From Cytidiella melzeri (taxonomy: Eukaryota; Basidiomycota; Agaricomycetes; Polyporales; Irpicaceae), in assembly GCA_022592445.1 (NCBI GenBank), contig JABYQR010000084.1, positions 1 through 64,000 of the forward strand: 64,000 bases of DNA, read 5' to 3'. The first letter of the stretch is position 1. Every line of letters begins with the position of its first letter. The position numbers and the translations under genes were made by a program. Positions 1 to 11,027 of this stretch are shown one piece after another. The notes under the pieces are model-generated. The model worked only from the letters and a program-made list of their open reading frames with translations. It ran no database searches and was not told where the DNA came from.

Positions 1-414
1 TGTCGAAGATAGCATTGGACCAGGAGTCGGTTGACAACATGGTTACTGCCGTGAAGATATCGGAAATGTAGATGAGGAAGCCTTTGAGAATGATGATGTA
101 CAGCCAAAGGTACCTAGCCCGGCGTGGTTAGCACTTGTTTCAATAGACATTTTCCAGCTGTAGTCTTCTTGGCCAAGGAAACAGGGCACTATTCGAAGGC
201 TACAAAACGACCTTGACGCACTGAATAGTCTGATTAACACTTACTTCATACGCATCCCGAAACTGTTGTCAGTGAATTCACGCGTATCAATGAAGTCGAA
301 CTGAAGGCGGGCGGCAGGTAAGACACGTCGACCACATCACAACAGTCAACAAAAATGAGGACTCACCTTGTGGTCCGGAATGACCTCACGCTTCCAAGTA
401 CCTCCTCCGCACAT
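1..414 (-). CDS. KCH1: KCH-family low-affinity potassium channel, 5' part only
   Basis: Fungal KCH (Kch1/Prm6-type) proteins are multi-span plasma-membrane proteins mediating low-affinity potassium influx. Three exons read leftwards: 414-367, 300-245 and 113-1, in phase. The start ATG at 414 gives MCGGGTWKREVIPDHK, then FDFIDTREFTDNSFGMRM across the first junction, and KYLWLYIIILKGFLIYISD with FTAVTMLSTDSWSN across the second. The DHKFDFID start and the hydrophobic helix followed by YISDIFTAVT are what I recognise as family features. The rest of the protein lies beyond the left edge. Family assignment is from motif memory, so moderately sure; exon joining is firm because both junctions keep frame and motif. 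Confidence 0.7.
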
Positions 415-743
415 TTTTGCTCTTCTCCCAGCAGACGGTTGGTGCTAACTGAGACACTGCGTAGCGGGGGGACTAGAGACTTGTGGTTTTCAGGCAAGGG
501 AGTTTACGGGGTTGCAAACACCGTCAAGCCCAGGAAAGAGTGGCTGATGAAAGAATGTGAAGGAGGAAAGGAGGGGGTAAGGAGTCTGAACAGTGAACAG
601 AGGCGGGAAGATGATGGTGATGGTTACTTGGCAAGCCGCTTGAGCTGCATTGTTGCAATGAAGCGCCGGTAGGAGAAGCGCCCAAGACACCTTTTGAAGT
701 TCTCCCTCACTGCGCTCATAAACCACAAGTCTGTAAAAGCAAG
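415..743. other. divergent spacer between KCH gene and DRG1
   Basis: About 330 bases separating two divergently transcribed genes, so it should hold both promoters. I see no convincing reading frame; short ORFs on both strands lack family motifs. No clear TATA box stands out. Confidence 0.5.
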
Positions 744-2519
744 ATGACGACCGTGCAAAAGATTAAGGTACTGTCACACGACATGATATTGCACTATTGC
801 TGACAATATAGGTCTATTCAGGAAGTCGAAGATGAGATGGTGAGTGCACAGAGAAACGAGAAAAGCCAGGAATATTCATAATAGTCTTGCAGAACCGGAG
901 TATGTCTTCATGCGATATCTTCTACATCTATCTCAGCAAGTCAATTATGACCGTCAGCGCAAAAGAACAAGGCGACCAGCTACCACTTGGGACAGCTGAA
1001 GGCCAAACTCGCCAAACTCCGACGAGAGCTCATCAGCCCTTCAAGCAGCGGAGGAGGAGGCGGTGGCCTCGGCTTCGATGTCGCACGAACGGGCATTGCG
1101 ACCGTAGGCTTTGTTGGATTTCCATCGGTCGGCAAGGTGCGCGCTGTGCTAGTGCCCTGACCACAGTAACCACTCACGCATACGTTTGCAGTCTACCCTC
1201 ATGTCAAAACTGACAGGGACGCACTCCGAGGCCTCCGAGATTGATTTCACGACTCTTACCACCGTACCTGGAACGCTCAAGGTGCATGGTGCCCCTATAC
1301 AGATTCTAGATCTCCGTGAGTGTCAACGCTCTGCATGCATGCCGAAACACGCCAATAAATGATGCATCGTAGCCGGAATCATTGAGGGTGCTAATGATGG
1401 ACGTGGGCGAGGTCGTCAAGGTCAGTCTCCTATACAGTCTGCTATGTCGCTTTAGTGCTGATTATATTGATTGTCAGTCATTGCTGGTGAGCCTCGCGCT
1501 TCTATAAGCCGCAGTTCACGTAACTCAGCGCCATCCAGTTGCACGAACATGCCATCTGATATTCATCGTCCTCGACGTCCTAAAACCCCTCGGAGACAAA
1601 AAGCTCATCGAGACAGAATTGGAAGGTTTCGGTATCAGACTGAACAAGAAGCCCCCAAATATCACTGTCCGAAAAAAGGACAAGGGCGGACTTTCTATCA
1701 CGAACACGGTCCCACTGACGAACATAGACCATGACGAGATCAAAGCCGTGTTCAGCGAATACAGAATTAATAATGCCGACGTTGCCATACGGCAAGCAGG
1801 TGTAACAGCGGACGATTTAGTGGATGTTATCGAAGGGAACCGAGTTTATATTCCGGCCATATACGTGAGTACAGCTTCAGATGTGCCCCATAGAGTCTCA
1901 CAGTTGACATGTAAGCACAGGTCTTGAACAAGGTACATTCTTTTCCGCCCCTTTCAAGGTTTCTTCCCAAGTTGAGCTCATCCTTCATGATAGATTGACG
2001 CTATCTCGATTGAGGAGTTAGACCTGTTGTACGCACGCTTGGTTCACACGCAGCTTCTCTGTTCGCTGAATTACAAGCAGGTATAAGATCCCAATGAGTG
2101 TGCCGGTGTCGTCTCGCGAGTGGATGAACGTTGACGAACTGATCGAGAAGATGTGGGAGACTCTCCAGCTCGTGCGAGTGTATACCAAGCCACGCGGTTT
2201 AGCACCAGACTATAGTTCCCCCGTCGTTCTCCGCCGCGGAAAGTGCACGATCGAAGACTTCTGTGATTCAATCCACAAGGAAATTGCGAAACAAATGAAG
2301 TAGTGAGTATCATCTCGTAGGCGTGCGACGAACGTGAGGATTAATTTCTCGCGCGCGATGCATAGTGCAATCGTCTGGGGTTCTAGTGCAAAGCATTCCA
2401 GAGGCCAGAAAGTTGGTCTAGACCACGTTTTGGAGGATGAAGACGGTATGCCTCACTGACCTTCCTGTATGTCCCAGTGCTTATTCTCCATTTTAGTGGT
2501 GCACATATCCAAGAAATAG
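744..2519 (+). CDS. RBG1: developmentally regulated GTP-binding protein DRG1/Rbg1
   Basis: OBG/DRG-type GTPase that associates with translating ribosomes. Thirteen exons: 744-767, 822-839, 893-899, 958-1136, 1192-1315, 1373-1420, 1478-1486, 1539-1864, 1921-1932, 1994-2028, 2081-2302, 2366-2445, 2497-2519, giving 368 residues, the usual DRG1 length. Visible motifs: the DRG signature [10 protein letters not shown]-loop GFPSVGKST split by an intron, G3 DLPGIIEGA, the [13 protein letters not shown] segment, G4 NKID split by an intron, and a C-terminal TGS domain (VRVYTKPRG, then [21 protein letters not shown]). Exons of 7, 9, 12 and 18 nt are needed to restore the conserved sequence (for example [15 protein letters not shown] uses the 7-nt exon). 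Identity is very secure; microexon borders rest on phase plus family conservation. Confidence 0.95.
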
Positions 2520-2673
2520 TCGCTATCTGCTTCCTTCACAGAACGCGATGCGGTTGAATGTACTACTATTCAGTCTATGTGTCACGAGAATGCTATTGCA
2601 TTTGATTACTAAGATATAACGACGTCCACCTGAAGAAAGCGAGTTGGGGTGTGGGATATGTAAGATAAGTTCT

Positions 2674-4074
2674 TCAGAAATCTTCGTCTAACGAGCTGAA
2701 TCCACCATCTTAGTCATTTGCCGAACGCGTGTGAAAACAACTCACAAAGCTCGTGCTTCTTTCCCCACTACAGGCATCTCCTGCTGTGATGCGGAACGGC
2801 TGAAATTTGCCCTCTGATATTCCGACACGCGTTTCTCGAAGAAATTCGTCTTGCCCTGCAGTGAGATCATGTCCATGAAGTCGAAGGGGTTTGTTGCATG
2901 ATAATGTTTTGCGTTCCCAAGGGAGAGGAGCAAACGATCTGCTACGAACTCAATGTACTGACGCATAAGCTCAGCATTCATGCCGATCAAGCCCACCGAT
3001 AATGCGTCTGTTGTCTTTTCCGGTGAGCGAGTGCTACACTCGCACATGCATGAAATGTTCATACCGGTGAGGAACTCCTTCTCTATGTCAACTGCTTCAA
3101 TGACAAGCTCAAGAACAACACTAGGGTGTGGTCGCCGCTTCAAATGGCGGAAAAGAAGACAGGCAAATTCGGTATGCATGCCTTCGTCTCGACTAATCAG
3201 CTCGTTCGAGAAGGTCAAACCAGGCATGAGACCACGTTTCTTCAACCAGAATATTGATGCGAAAGATCCAGAGAAGAATATGCCCTCCACAACGGCGAAG
3301 GCTACGAGTCTAATTCCAAACGACGTTCTCTTGTCTTGAATCCAACGGAGCGCCCAGTCAGCTTTCCTCTTGATACACGGAATCGTATCGATAGCTGAAA
3401 ACAAGTGATCTCTTCTCTGAGGGTCTTTGATGTAGGTGTCGATGAGTAGGGAGTATGTCTCCGAGTGTACGTTCTCAATCATGACTTGAAACCCATAGAA
3501 ACACCGAGCTTCCGCGACCTGGACCTCGTTGGAGAACCGTTCAACAAGGTTCTCGTTAACAATGCCATCTGCGGCGGCAAAGAAAGCTAGGACGTGAGAG
3601 ATGAAGTTACGTTCGTCTTCATTGAGGTTATCATTCCAGTCTACCAGGTCGTGGCCGAGGTCTATCTCCTCAGCTGTCCAGAATGAAGCTTCGGCTTTCT
3701 TATACATGCTCCAGATCTAGAATGCGTTGATGAACGAGGAACGGACACTGGAGGCGTTAACGAACCTCATGATATTGTATTGGAAAGAGCACAAAGCGTC
3801 GTCTAGATTCCATTAGGAGCGGCTCTTGCTCTTGAAAAGAAATCGTCCTCGTTACTATCCCGCTTTTCACGCCGAGGCTGAAATCAGGCTCACCCTCTGG
3901 CAAGTCCACCTCACCTACGAAGCGATTGTAGCGGTTTTCATTATCGGTGGAGTAAGGGTTCGGCGTTGTTGTCGCGATGTGGTCCACTACAATCTCATTT
4001 CGTGCATGGCAGCCTTCAGAGCAACAAATTTCTCTTGAAGACGCGATGATTTCATAAGGGTCGTTCAAGGTCAT
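2674..4074 (-). CDS. RNR2: ribonucleotide reductase small subunit R2, paralogue A
   Basis: Class Ia R2 subunit; houses the di-iron tyrosyl radical used to reduce ribonucleoside diphosphates. Exons 4074-3894, 3830-3766, 3716-3065, 3007-2746, 2695-2674 give 393 residues. Radical-site residues are all present: Asp in [10 protein letters not shown], Glu/His/Tyr in ENVHSETYS, Glu in VEGIFFSG, and Glu/His in SRDEGMH. The last 22-nt exon supplies the R1-binding tail FSLDEDF. The N-terminus up to VGEVDLPE differs from paralogue B, and an in-frame ATG 28 codons upstream (4158) is an alternative start. It is transcribed divergently from paralogue B with identical lengths for three exons (65, 652 and 22 nt), so the pair arose by duplication. 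Nothing suggests loss of activity. Confidence 0.95.
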
Positions 4075-4469
4075 GCCGACTGGCGACGTTAGGAGCAGGT
4101 GGTGGTAGCAGTTAAAGCTGGCTCGGAATAACTCAAAAAAATGCTCGGGCCCCGCCACTGCAGCGCGAAATCTCTAATGAGACGCGCCATGTCACAGCTG
4201 CGTCACATATCACGTGCGAGCTTGTCTCTGTCGGAGTCCTCCGGAGCCGCAATTGATTCCTTTGTTTGAGCGCTGAAACGGTCACGGGCAGCGCGTCGCG
4301 TCGCGTTTACATGTTGAATCTGCCAAACAACGCGTAAAGTCTGAGGAATATAAAAAGACGCCCAACTTTGGCGTAGCATCTCTACCACACACCACCACAT
4401 CCTCCTCACCTCCGTCTACCTAGACGTTGTACCGTACATTCCTCCAGCCTCTGTCCTGTATCTTTAAAC
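4075..4469. promoter_or_regulatory. shared divergent promoter of the two R2 genes
   Basis: Spacer between two oppositely oriented R2 genes. A perfect MluI cell-cycle box ACGCGT lies at 4330-4335, with GC-rich CGCGTCGCGT runs around 4295-4310. A TATA-like TATAAAAA occurs at 4349-4356, about 115 bases before the rightward ATG. MCB elements drive G1/S expression of DNA-synthesis genes in yeasts, which fits R2; function here is inferred. Confidence 0.55.
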
Positions 4470-6006
4470 ATGTCTGGTCTTTGCACTCCCCCTCGCGCTG
4501 TCTCACCTCAACCAACCCGCGTCACACCGGGTAAGGTCATCAAGACCACGCCTAGTAAGAGGGTACGTGATGCGCGTCTTTCATCACGATATACGAGTCT
4601 CCTGACGCGACTCTCACAGGCTGCTGCTGCCCTCGATGAGCTCTGTATCAATAGCCCTACCAAGCGCGTCAAGACTGGCGACAAGATCGCAGCCCCAGAC
4701 TTCGAGGGTGCTAAGGTCGTCGTCATTCAGGATGAGGCCAAAGATCAGGATCTTGAGCAGCTAAGGAAGCGTTGGGTTGGTGAGGTTGACCTACCAGAGC
4801 GTGAGTTTTGTCTTCCTCGACATCTCTTAAACATTGTGTGACGTGTCACGCGTAGACATGGAGCCTCTTCTCATAGAGTCGAAGAGGCGCTTCGTTCTCT
4901 TCCCCATCCAATATCATGAAGTGAGTCGAGCTTGGGTAATTAACACAAGCTTCTTTACTGACTATTGTCGTAGATATGGCAAATGTACAAGAAGGCCGAG
5001 GCCTCTTTCTGGACAGCAGAGGAAATGGATCTCTCCAAAGACATGCACGACTGGGATAAGAAGTTGAACAACAATGAGCGTTACTTTATCTCTCATGTCC
5101 TCGCCTTCTTCGCTGCTTCCGACGGAATCGTCAACGAAAACCTTCTCGAGCGATTTTCGAATGAGGTTCAGTCCGCTGAGGCGCGCTGTTTCTATGGCTT
5201 CCAGATAATGATGGAGAACATACACTCAGAGACATACTCCCTCCTCATCGACACTTACATTAGGGATGCCAAGCAACGCGAGCACCTCTTCGACGCCATC
5301 GAGACCATTCCTTGCATTAAGAAGAAGGCCGACTGGGCTTTGCGATGGATCTCTGACAAGGACTCGTCTTTCGCTGAGCGCCTTGTTGCGTTCGCAGCTG
5401 TCGAAGGGATCTTTTTCTCCGGCTCGTTTGCTTCTATCTTCTGGCTGAAGAAGCGTGGCTTGATGCCTGGCCTCACTTTCTCTAATGAGCTCATCAGTCG
5501 CGATGAGGGCATGCACACCGACTTCGCCTGTCTGCTCTTCTCTCACCTGAAGCGTCGTCCTCACCCTGACGTTGTTCGAAAGATCATCGTCGAAGCCGTA
5601 GCGATTGAACAGGAGTTCTTGACTGGTGAGTTCGCATGTTCGCATCCATGTTTATCGCATTGACTGATGTTCGTCTAGATGCTCTACCTGTTGGTCTGAT
5701 TGGAATGAACGCCAAGTTGATGTGCCAGTATATCGAGTTCGTCGCCGATCGTTTGCTCGTTGCCCTCGGTGGTGAAAAGCACTACAAGTCGGCCAATCCT
5801 TTCGACTTCATGGACATGATCTCGCTCCAGGGCAAGACAAACTTCTTCGAGAAGCGAGTCTCCGATTACTCTAAAGCTGGTGTCGCAGCGTCGGGGCAGA
5901 ATACTAAGGCGGAGGTACAGTCCTCGAAACTCTTGTGAGTACCTGAAATTCCTGTTTATCGATCGCTGTCTGACATATCTACAGCTCTCTCGACGAGGAC
6001 TTTTGA
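4470..6006 (+). CDS. RNR2: ribonucleotide reductase small subunit R2, paralogue B
   Basis: Second R2 gene, same reaction as its divergent neighbour. Exons 4470-4562, 4620-4800, 4856-4920, 4974-5625, 5679-5934, 5985-6006 give 422 residues. The first intron is 57 nt and in frame, so an unspliced reading would add 19 residues; GTACGT donor, CTGAC branch and CACAG acceptor favour splicing. All di-iron ligands and the radical Tyr are present ([34 protein letters not shown]), and the tail ends FSLDEDF for R1 binding. The N-terminal region has TPGK/TPSKR and NSPTKR motifs typical of CDK-regulated R2 N-termini. Compared with A it has a longer N-terminal tail; the cores are very similar. Confidence 0.96.
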
Positions 6007-6314
6007 TCATGGAGCGTATGTGGTTGTGGTATTTATTCTTAATCATCGCGACACCTGTCTCTCGTCTCCTTAGCCGCGACATCCTATCCCGCATTTCCGT
6101 CTTTGTCTCTCTGTCATTGCAGGTTTTGTTTTGTTTTCGCTATCACGTACCGTCATTCAAATGTAATCATAGACATCACGCCTCAACATAGGTTATGCAT
6201 TTTCTGACATGAAGCTCGTCCTATTTTGAATGTGTTAGTGCCAAAGTTAGGTGATATCATAGGACGGTCAAATCAGCAAGCGGTGCGACTGCTGTGGTAT
6301 GTATCTGGGATACA

Positions 6315-6706
6315 TCATTTCGTTTTCTTCGTTTCTGGTTTTTGCTGGGCCTTGGCAGACACTCCTGCTCCGTGTTTCTCTTCAATTACAGACATGATGA
6401 TGAACGTGACTAGGACCACGTTTGCCAACGCAACGGCCGTGATAGCAGCAAATGTCGCATTTCCTAAGTATCTATCTTCTCAATCTTGTGGTGAATGTCA
6501 AGTTTGACTTTACGTACCGTTCCATGCGTAATTCAAGGACAGATAATACGAGCCAAGGGGTGCGACTCCCAGAGCAATGCTGAAAACGAGCAGCTTTGCA
6601 AGGGCACCGCTAGGGAATTGTCAGCCGAATAATGGAACATCTAGCAACTTAGCAAGCACTTGCCTTTGTTCCACTGACTGTGTAGTCACCTTGCTGACAG
6701 CAACAT
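6315..6706 (-). CDS. VMA21: VMA21-like V-ATPase assembly factor
   Basis: Small ER membrane protein that helps assemble the V0 sector of the vacuolar H+-ATPase. Three exons, 6706-6690, 6609-6518 and 6463-6315, encode 85 residues. Two hydrophobic helices are seen: LLVFSIALGVAPLGSYYL, and ANVVLVTFIIMSVIEEK preceded by GNATFAAITAVAL; this matches the VMA21 pattern (helix, short loop, AAI..VVAANVVLV helix, acidic exit). The tail is Lys-rich and ends KKTK, resembling a dilysine ER-retrieval signal as in yeast Vma21. The first exon is only 17 coding bases; an upstream ATG at 6716 is out of phase with exon 2. The gene is too small and split for simple ORF calling. Confidence 0.85.
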
Positions 6707-6970
6707 TTTCACTCATCGTGGTCAGGACAAAGATGCGTGTTCACGCTGCCGCTTCACTGCTACAGCGACGCGTGACGCGCCTGCACGGCCACGTGCCATC
6801 TGCATCCCGCGTCACGCTCGGCTCGGTTATTGCCGTGGTGTAAGCAGTGGCAGCACAGTGGCTTACCGCTAACAACGACCAGCTCCTGCTGATACGTTCA
6901 CTCTTCCTGTACTCTTCATACATCTATCCCGCGCTGGAACCACCATTCGTTCTGCCGTCTTGAATTGGAT

Positions 6971-9339
6971 ATGTCTGAGTATCTCCCTCCGGTGGGCTTG
7001 ACCTCACCCACTGTCCAGGTGAGACGGACGACGTTCAGCGACACGAAGCCCCGTATGGATCCAGCACCAGACGCAGGGGTGGATAACCTCAGTGATACAA
7101 TCGAGAAGGGCATTCAAAAAGGGTGGCTGTCATGGAAAGCCGTGCGAGACTGGTGGTCGGACATAACACCGTTTGAGGGAGATATCCTCCTCGCGTCGAC
7201 GTGTCTCAAGCTTCTTTTATTTCCTTCGTAGTATGTCATCTATCTATATACTTCATCATGTTGAAATCAATAGAAACTATTGCTCTGCATGCACAGTCGG
7301 TCAACAGATTTCGAGGTCCATAGGAACTGGCTAGCTATTACACACACGCTCCCAATATCACGCTGGTACTTCGATGTGAGTCGCTTTAAAGCATTGAACG
7401 AACAGCAGGTGCTCACATCCCTATTCTAGACGACGTCCGAATGGAGTGAGTGGTTTTCTTTGCAATGCCTTTCCGTTAATCGAAACTGACCGCAACAGCA
7501 TTGGACTACCCACCCTTCTTCGCTTACTTCGAGAAAATACTCTCGATACCCGCCTACCTGATAGACTCCAAAATTGTGGATCTCAACAACTTGAACTATG
7601 ACTCGTGGTCCGTTATAGCATATCAACGGACCACAGTGATAATAACAGAACTCGTGCTAGCGTTGGTTCTGCAGCGGTAAGTGCAAGTCAAATCATCGAG
7701 AGTGCAATTCGAGACTGAACATAGACCAAGGCTTGTTCGCGGCGCTGTCAATCCCTCGACGCAAAGATTAATCTCTGCGTCCCTCTTTCTTCACCCCGGG
7801 TTTCTCATCGTCGACCACATACACTTCCAGTACAATGGGTTCATGTTCGGTATCATGCTGTGGTCCATGCTGATGGCGCGCAACGTAAGTTATGTACATC
7901 ACACATTGTCGAGCCTTGTGATGTTGAATACAAGTGCAGGGCAATAAACTAGGGAGCGGGTTTCTCTTCGCTGTGCTTCTCAACTTCAAGCACATCTACA
8001 TGTACCTCGCTGTGAGTGCCAAATGGCAACAGGCTTCATCCTATCAAGATTTGACTAAGTCCCGCTCAGCCGGCTTATTTCGTCTATCTCCTTCGCGCCT
8101 TCTGCCTCTCCCCTTCTGGAGAACTTCTGCCGACGAGGTTTCTTACCCTAGCGAATACTATTATTCTCGTTTTCGTCGTTTCGCTTGGACCATTCCTCTT
8201 AATGGGCCAACTCCCTCAGCTGCTGAGCAGGCTATTTCCTTTCACCCGTGGGCTCAACCATGCGTACTGGGCACCAAATGTCTGGGCTCTTGTCACAGCA
8301 GCTGATCGAGTGCTTCTACAAGGTGAACAGTTTTGTAATTCTGTCGTGTCAGCTCTAACAATCAATCAAGTGGCAAAGCGCTTTAAAATTGAGAGCTTAC
8401 AGATAAACACTTCTGGTGTGGCATCTACCTCGCGGGGCCTGGTTGGGGATACAATATTCGCCGTCATCCCTAACGTGAACCCGATACACACATTCGTGAT
8501 CACTCTAGCTTTCCAAAGCGTGAGTGGCAGTTCGCATAAAGTGACATGAATGATCCTCATCATTTCGTAGGTGTATCTAGTCAAGCTGTGGAAAAGCCCA
8601 ACATACAAATCGTTCGTCACAGCTTTGACTTTATGTGGGTATACCTCGTATATGTTTGGGTGGCATGTACATGAGAAGGCTATTCTGTTGGTTCTCGTGC
8701 CGCTTAGGTATGTCTCGACTCTTGCTTGTTTTCCCTATTTCTCATTGCTCCTCCTCATAGTCTTCTAGCAGCGGAGAACAACGCTTACTTCCGCACCTTT
8801 ACATTGGCGTCTGTGGCGGGTATTTTCTCACTGTTTCCTCTACTGTTCACTCCTGCAGGTATGTTCTGTGTGCTTGATGTCATTGAGCAGCCAGATTGAT
8901 GCGTTCTCTTACTCCCAGAATCATTCATCAAGATTGCCTACTCCCTCCTTTGGATGTTCTTCGTTATGCTGCCGCTCAACAAGCGTGTATACGAGTAAGC
9001 TCACTTCCTATCTCATTTCCGGGTGGCACTGACCTTGTTAGGTTCCCTAAATCGCTTCCTTTCGTCCTCTTGGACATGGTCGAGCGATGGTACCTATTTG
9101 GCTTCGCCCTGTTACAGACCTTTGTCATTCTATTTCCTCTCGTCTCACGGCACTCTCCCGCACGGTCAACGTCCGCCAACGCGACGACATGTTCAAATGG
9201 GGAGCACTGCGTCAGCCAGAGTGAAGTCGGCACGGACTCTGTAATGGAGTTTTTGCCTCTCATGCTCACGAGTGTGTACTGTGCTGTTGGGCTTGTGTGG
9301 GCGTTCGTTCGGTTGTCTGTGCTGTACTTGAAGCAGTAG
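6971..9339 (+). CDS. ALG8: ALG8 glucosyltransferase (dolichyl-P-Glc dependent alpha-1,3)
   Basis: ER polytopic enzyme adding the second glucose to Glc1Man9GlcNAc2-PP-dolichol during N-glycan precursor assembly. Twelve exons (6971-7230, 7297-7375, 7430-7445, 7499-7676, 7731-7884, 7940-8011, 8070-8322, 8371-8519, 8571-8707, 8761-8858, 8919-8994, 9042-9339) give 589 residues. Family motifs: [11 protein letters not shown] after the first lumenal segment, [26 protein letters not shown] and STRGLVGDT-like [18 protein letters not shown]. The FQYNGF form separates ALG8 from ALG6 (FQYNS). One exon is 16 nt. Many hydrophobic helices run throughout. Neighbours are unrelated housekeeping genes. Confident. 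Confidence 0.94.
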
Positions 9340-9643
9340 ACTCGGTTATGTGGAATTTGTATCTAGTCAATGCATCCTTGATTTGATCTAGGGGTTCAAG
9401 TAAGACCAGCCTATCCACGGTACCAACGCACTACTGAGTAAATAGGTGCGTAGTGGTACCAACGGACGTTCGGTACGCTCAGGCGAACGCAGCTTGCCCC
9501 TGGCAGAACTCCATTAGTCATCGGTAGTCAGAAACTATATTCAGATCCAGCAAAAAGTCAATTCACTTACATTTAGCGCCCATTTACGCCTTGCATCGTT
9601 GGTTGAGAACCGTTGGTACTACTCTTGCTAATACCCTCTCAAC
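9340..9643. other. ALG8 3' flank / IMP4 promoter with a small repeat
   Basis: Non-coding spacer of 304 bases. GGTACCAACG occurs twice directly (9419-9428 and 9455-9464), and the arm GGTACCAACGCAC at 9419-9431 is an imperfect inverted repeat of GTGCGTAGTGGTACC at 9446-9460. No gene seen. Confidence 0.45.
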
Positions 9644-10933
9644 ATGGTATGCCACTTTGTTCGCATGTTTTCCACGTAAACGTAACATCCGCACCAGATA
9701 CGACGACAAACCCGAGAGCGTCGACAGTATATCTACGCAAAGTCGCTCGAAGCACAAGAGCGACAGACATACGAAAGAAAGCAGCAAGTAAAAGATGCGC
9801 TAGCACAGGGGAAGGCGCTGCCCACTGAGCTAAGGAAGGATTCAAAAGATCTAGGAAGGGATTTAGCGTTTGACGAGGCGCAGGCTGGTGCGTGAACATG
9901 AGACTTTTCTTGGTGCATGTTGTGCTCATGCCCTTTCGAATAGACCCCACGACGCATATTGACAACGAGTACTCAAGAGCTGGGATTCTTGACCCCAAGA
10001 TTGTTGTGACAACCTCCAGAGACCCGAGTTCGAAGCTTTTGCAGTTCGCAAAGGTGTGCCAATTCTTGTTGATACGGGCACGAGAGGCTGGAATACTTGA
10101 CATTGTGTTGTAGGAAATGCGTCTCGTTTTCCCCAATTCACATCGAATAAACCGAGGAAACTATGTCGTGAAGGAACTAGCAGATGCATGTCGGGCAAAT
10201 GACGTATCAGACCTCGTGATATTGCATGAGCACCGAGGTGTACCAGGTACGGCTCCTGAAGTCCAGCAATATGGTCAAGGTACAATTCACCAAGTATATC
10301 CCAGATGCCATGATTGTCTCACACTTCCCCCACGGTCCTACCGTCTTCTTCACACTACACAACGTCAATTTGCGCCATGACATCGACTCGTACAAACACT
10401 CGACCGTGTCTGAACAGTATCCGCATCTCATCTTTGAAAACTTCAGCTCCCGCCTGGGAGAGCGTATGCGGGACGTGCTGAAGTACCTATTCCCTGTGCC
10501 AAAGGAGGACAGCAAGAGAGTAATGACGTTCTCGAACGAGAATGATTTTATATCATTCAGGTAAGTGCGGAAAGTATCCAGTCAACATACTTTCTCACGA
10601 ATACTTGCGCGTTTCGGTAGACATCATGTTTTCGTGAAAATACCGCCGAAAGAAGTGCAGCTTGCGGAAGTTGGGCCTCGATTCGAAATGAAACGTACGT
10701 CAATGAAAACAATTTCTTCAGGCAGCCCACTCAATCAGGTTGATGATATAGCCTACGAGATACGACAAGGCACAATTGAGCAGAAGGAAGCCGAACGAGA
10801 ATGGGTGCTAGCGCATTACTCGAGAACAGCTAAAAAGCGCAGCCTCCTGACCGGCCGGGCTTCACGACCCTCCCCTGCTACTACTCTAGATCAGGTAGAC
10901 GAACGACCGAGAAGGAAGAAATCACGGCGATAG
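9644..10933 (+). CDS. IMP4: U3 snoRNP protein IMP4
   Basis: Brix-domain component of the small-subunit processome, needed for early 18S pre-rRNA cleavage in the nucleolus. Exons 9644-9646 (ATG only), 9698-9887, 9944-10053, 10114-10246, 10305-10560, 10621-10694, 10752-10933 give 315 residues. The start [14 protein letters not shown] matches the conserved IMP4 start, and [48 protein letters not shown] and [14 protein letters not shown] are Brix/IMP4 hallmarks. The initiator codon alone forms the first coding exon, followed by a 51-nt intron (9647-9697). The C-terminus is basic (RRKKSRR). With UTP12 nearby this is one of two processome genes in the window. Confidence 0.95.
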
Positions 10934-11027
10934 CGTTTTCCTCATGCTTGCGTTTTTCTCGGGTTCTTTGCTTTACATTGACATGTTGTACATCAGTAGC
11001 TACATCATCGTGAGCTCACTAGAATGC

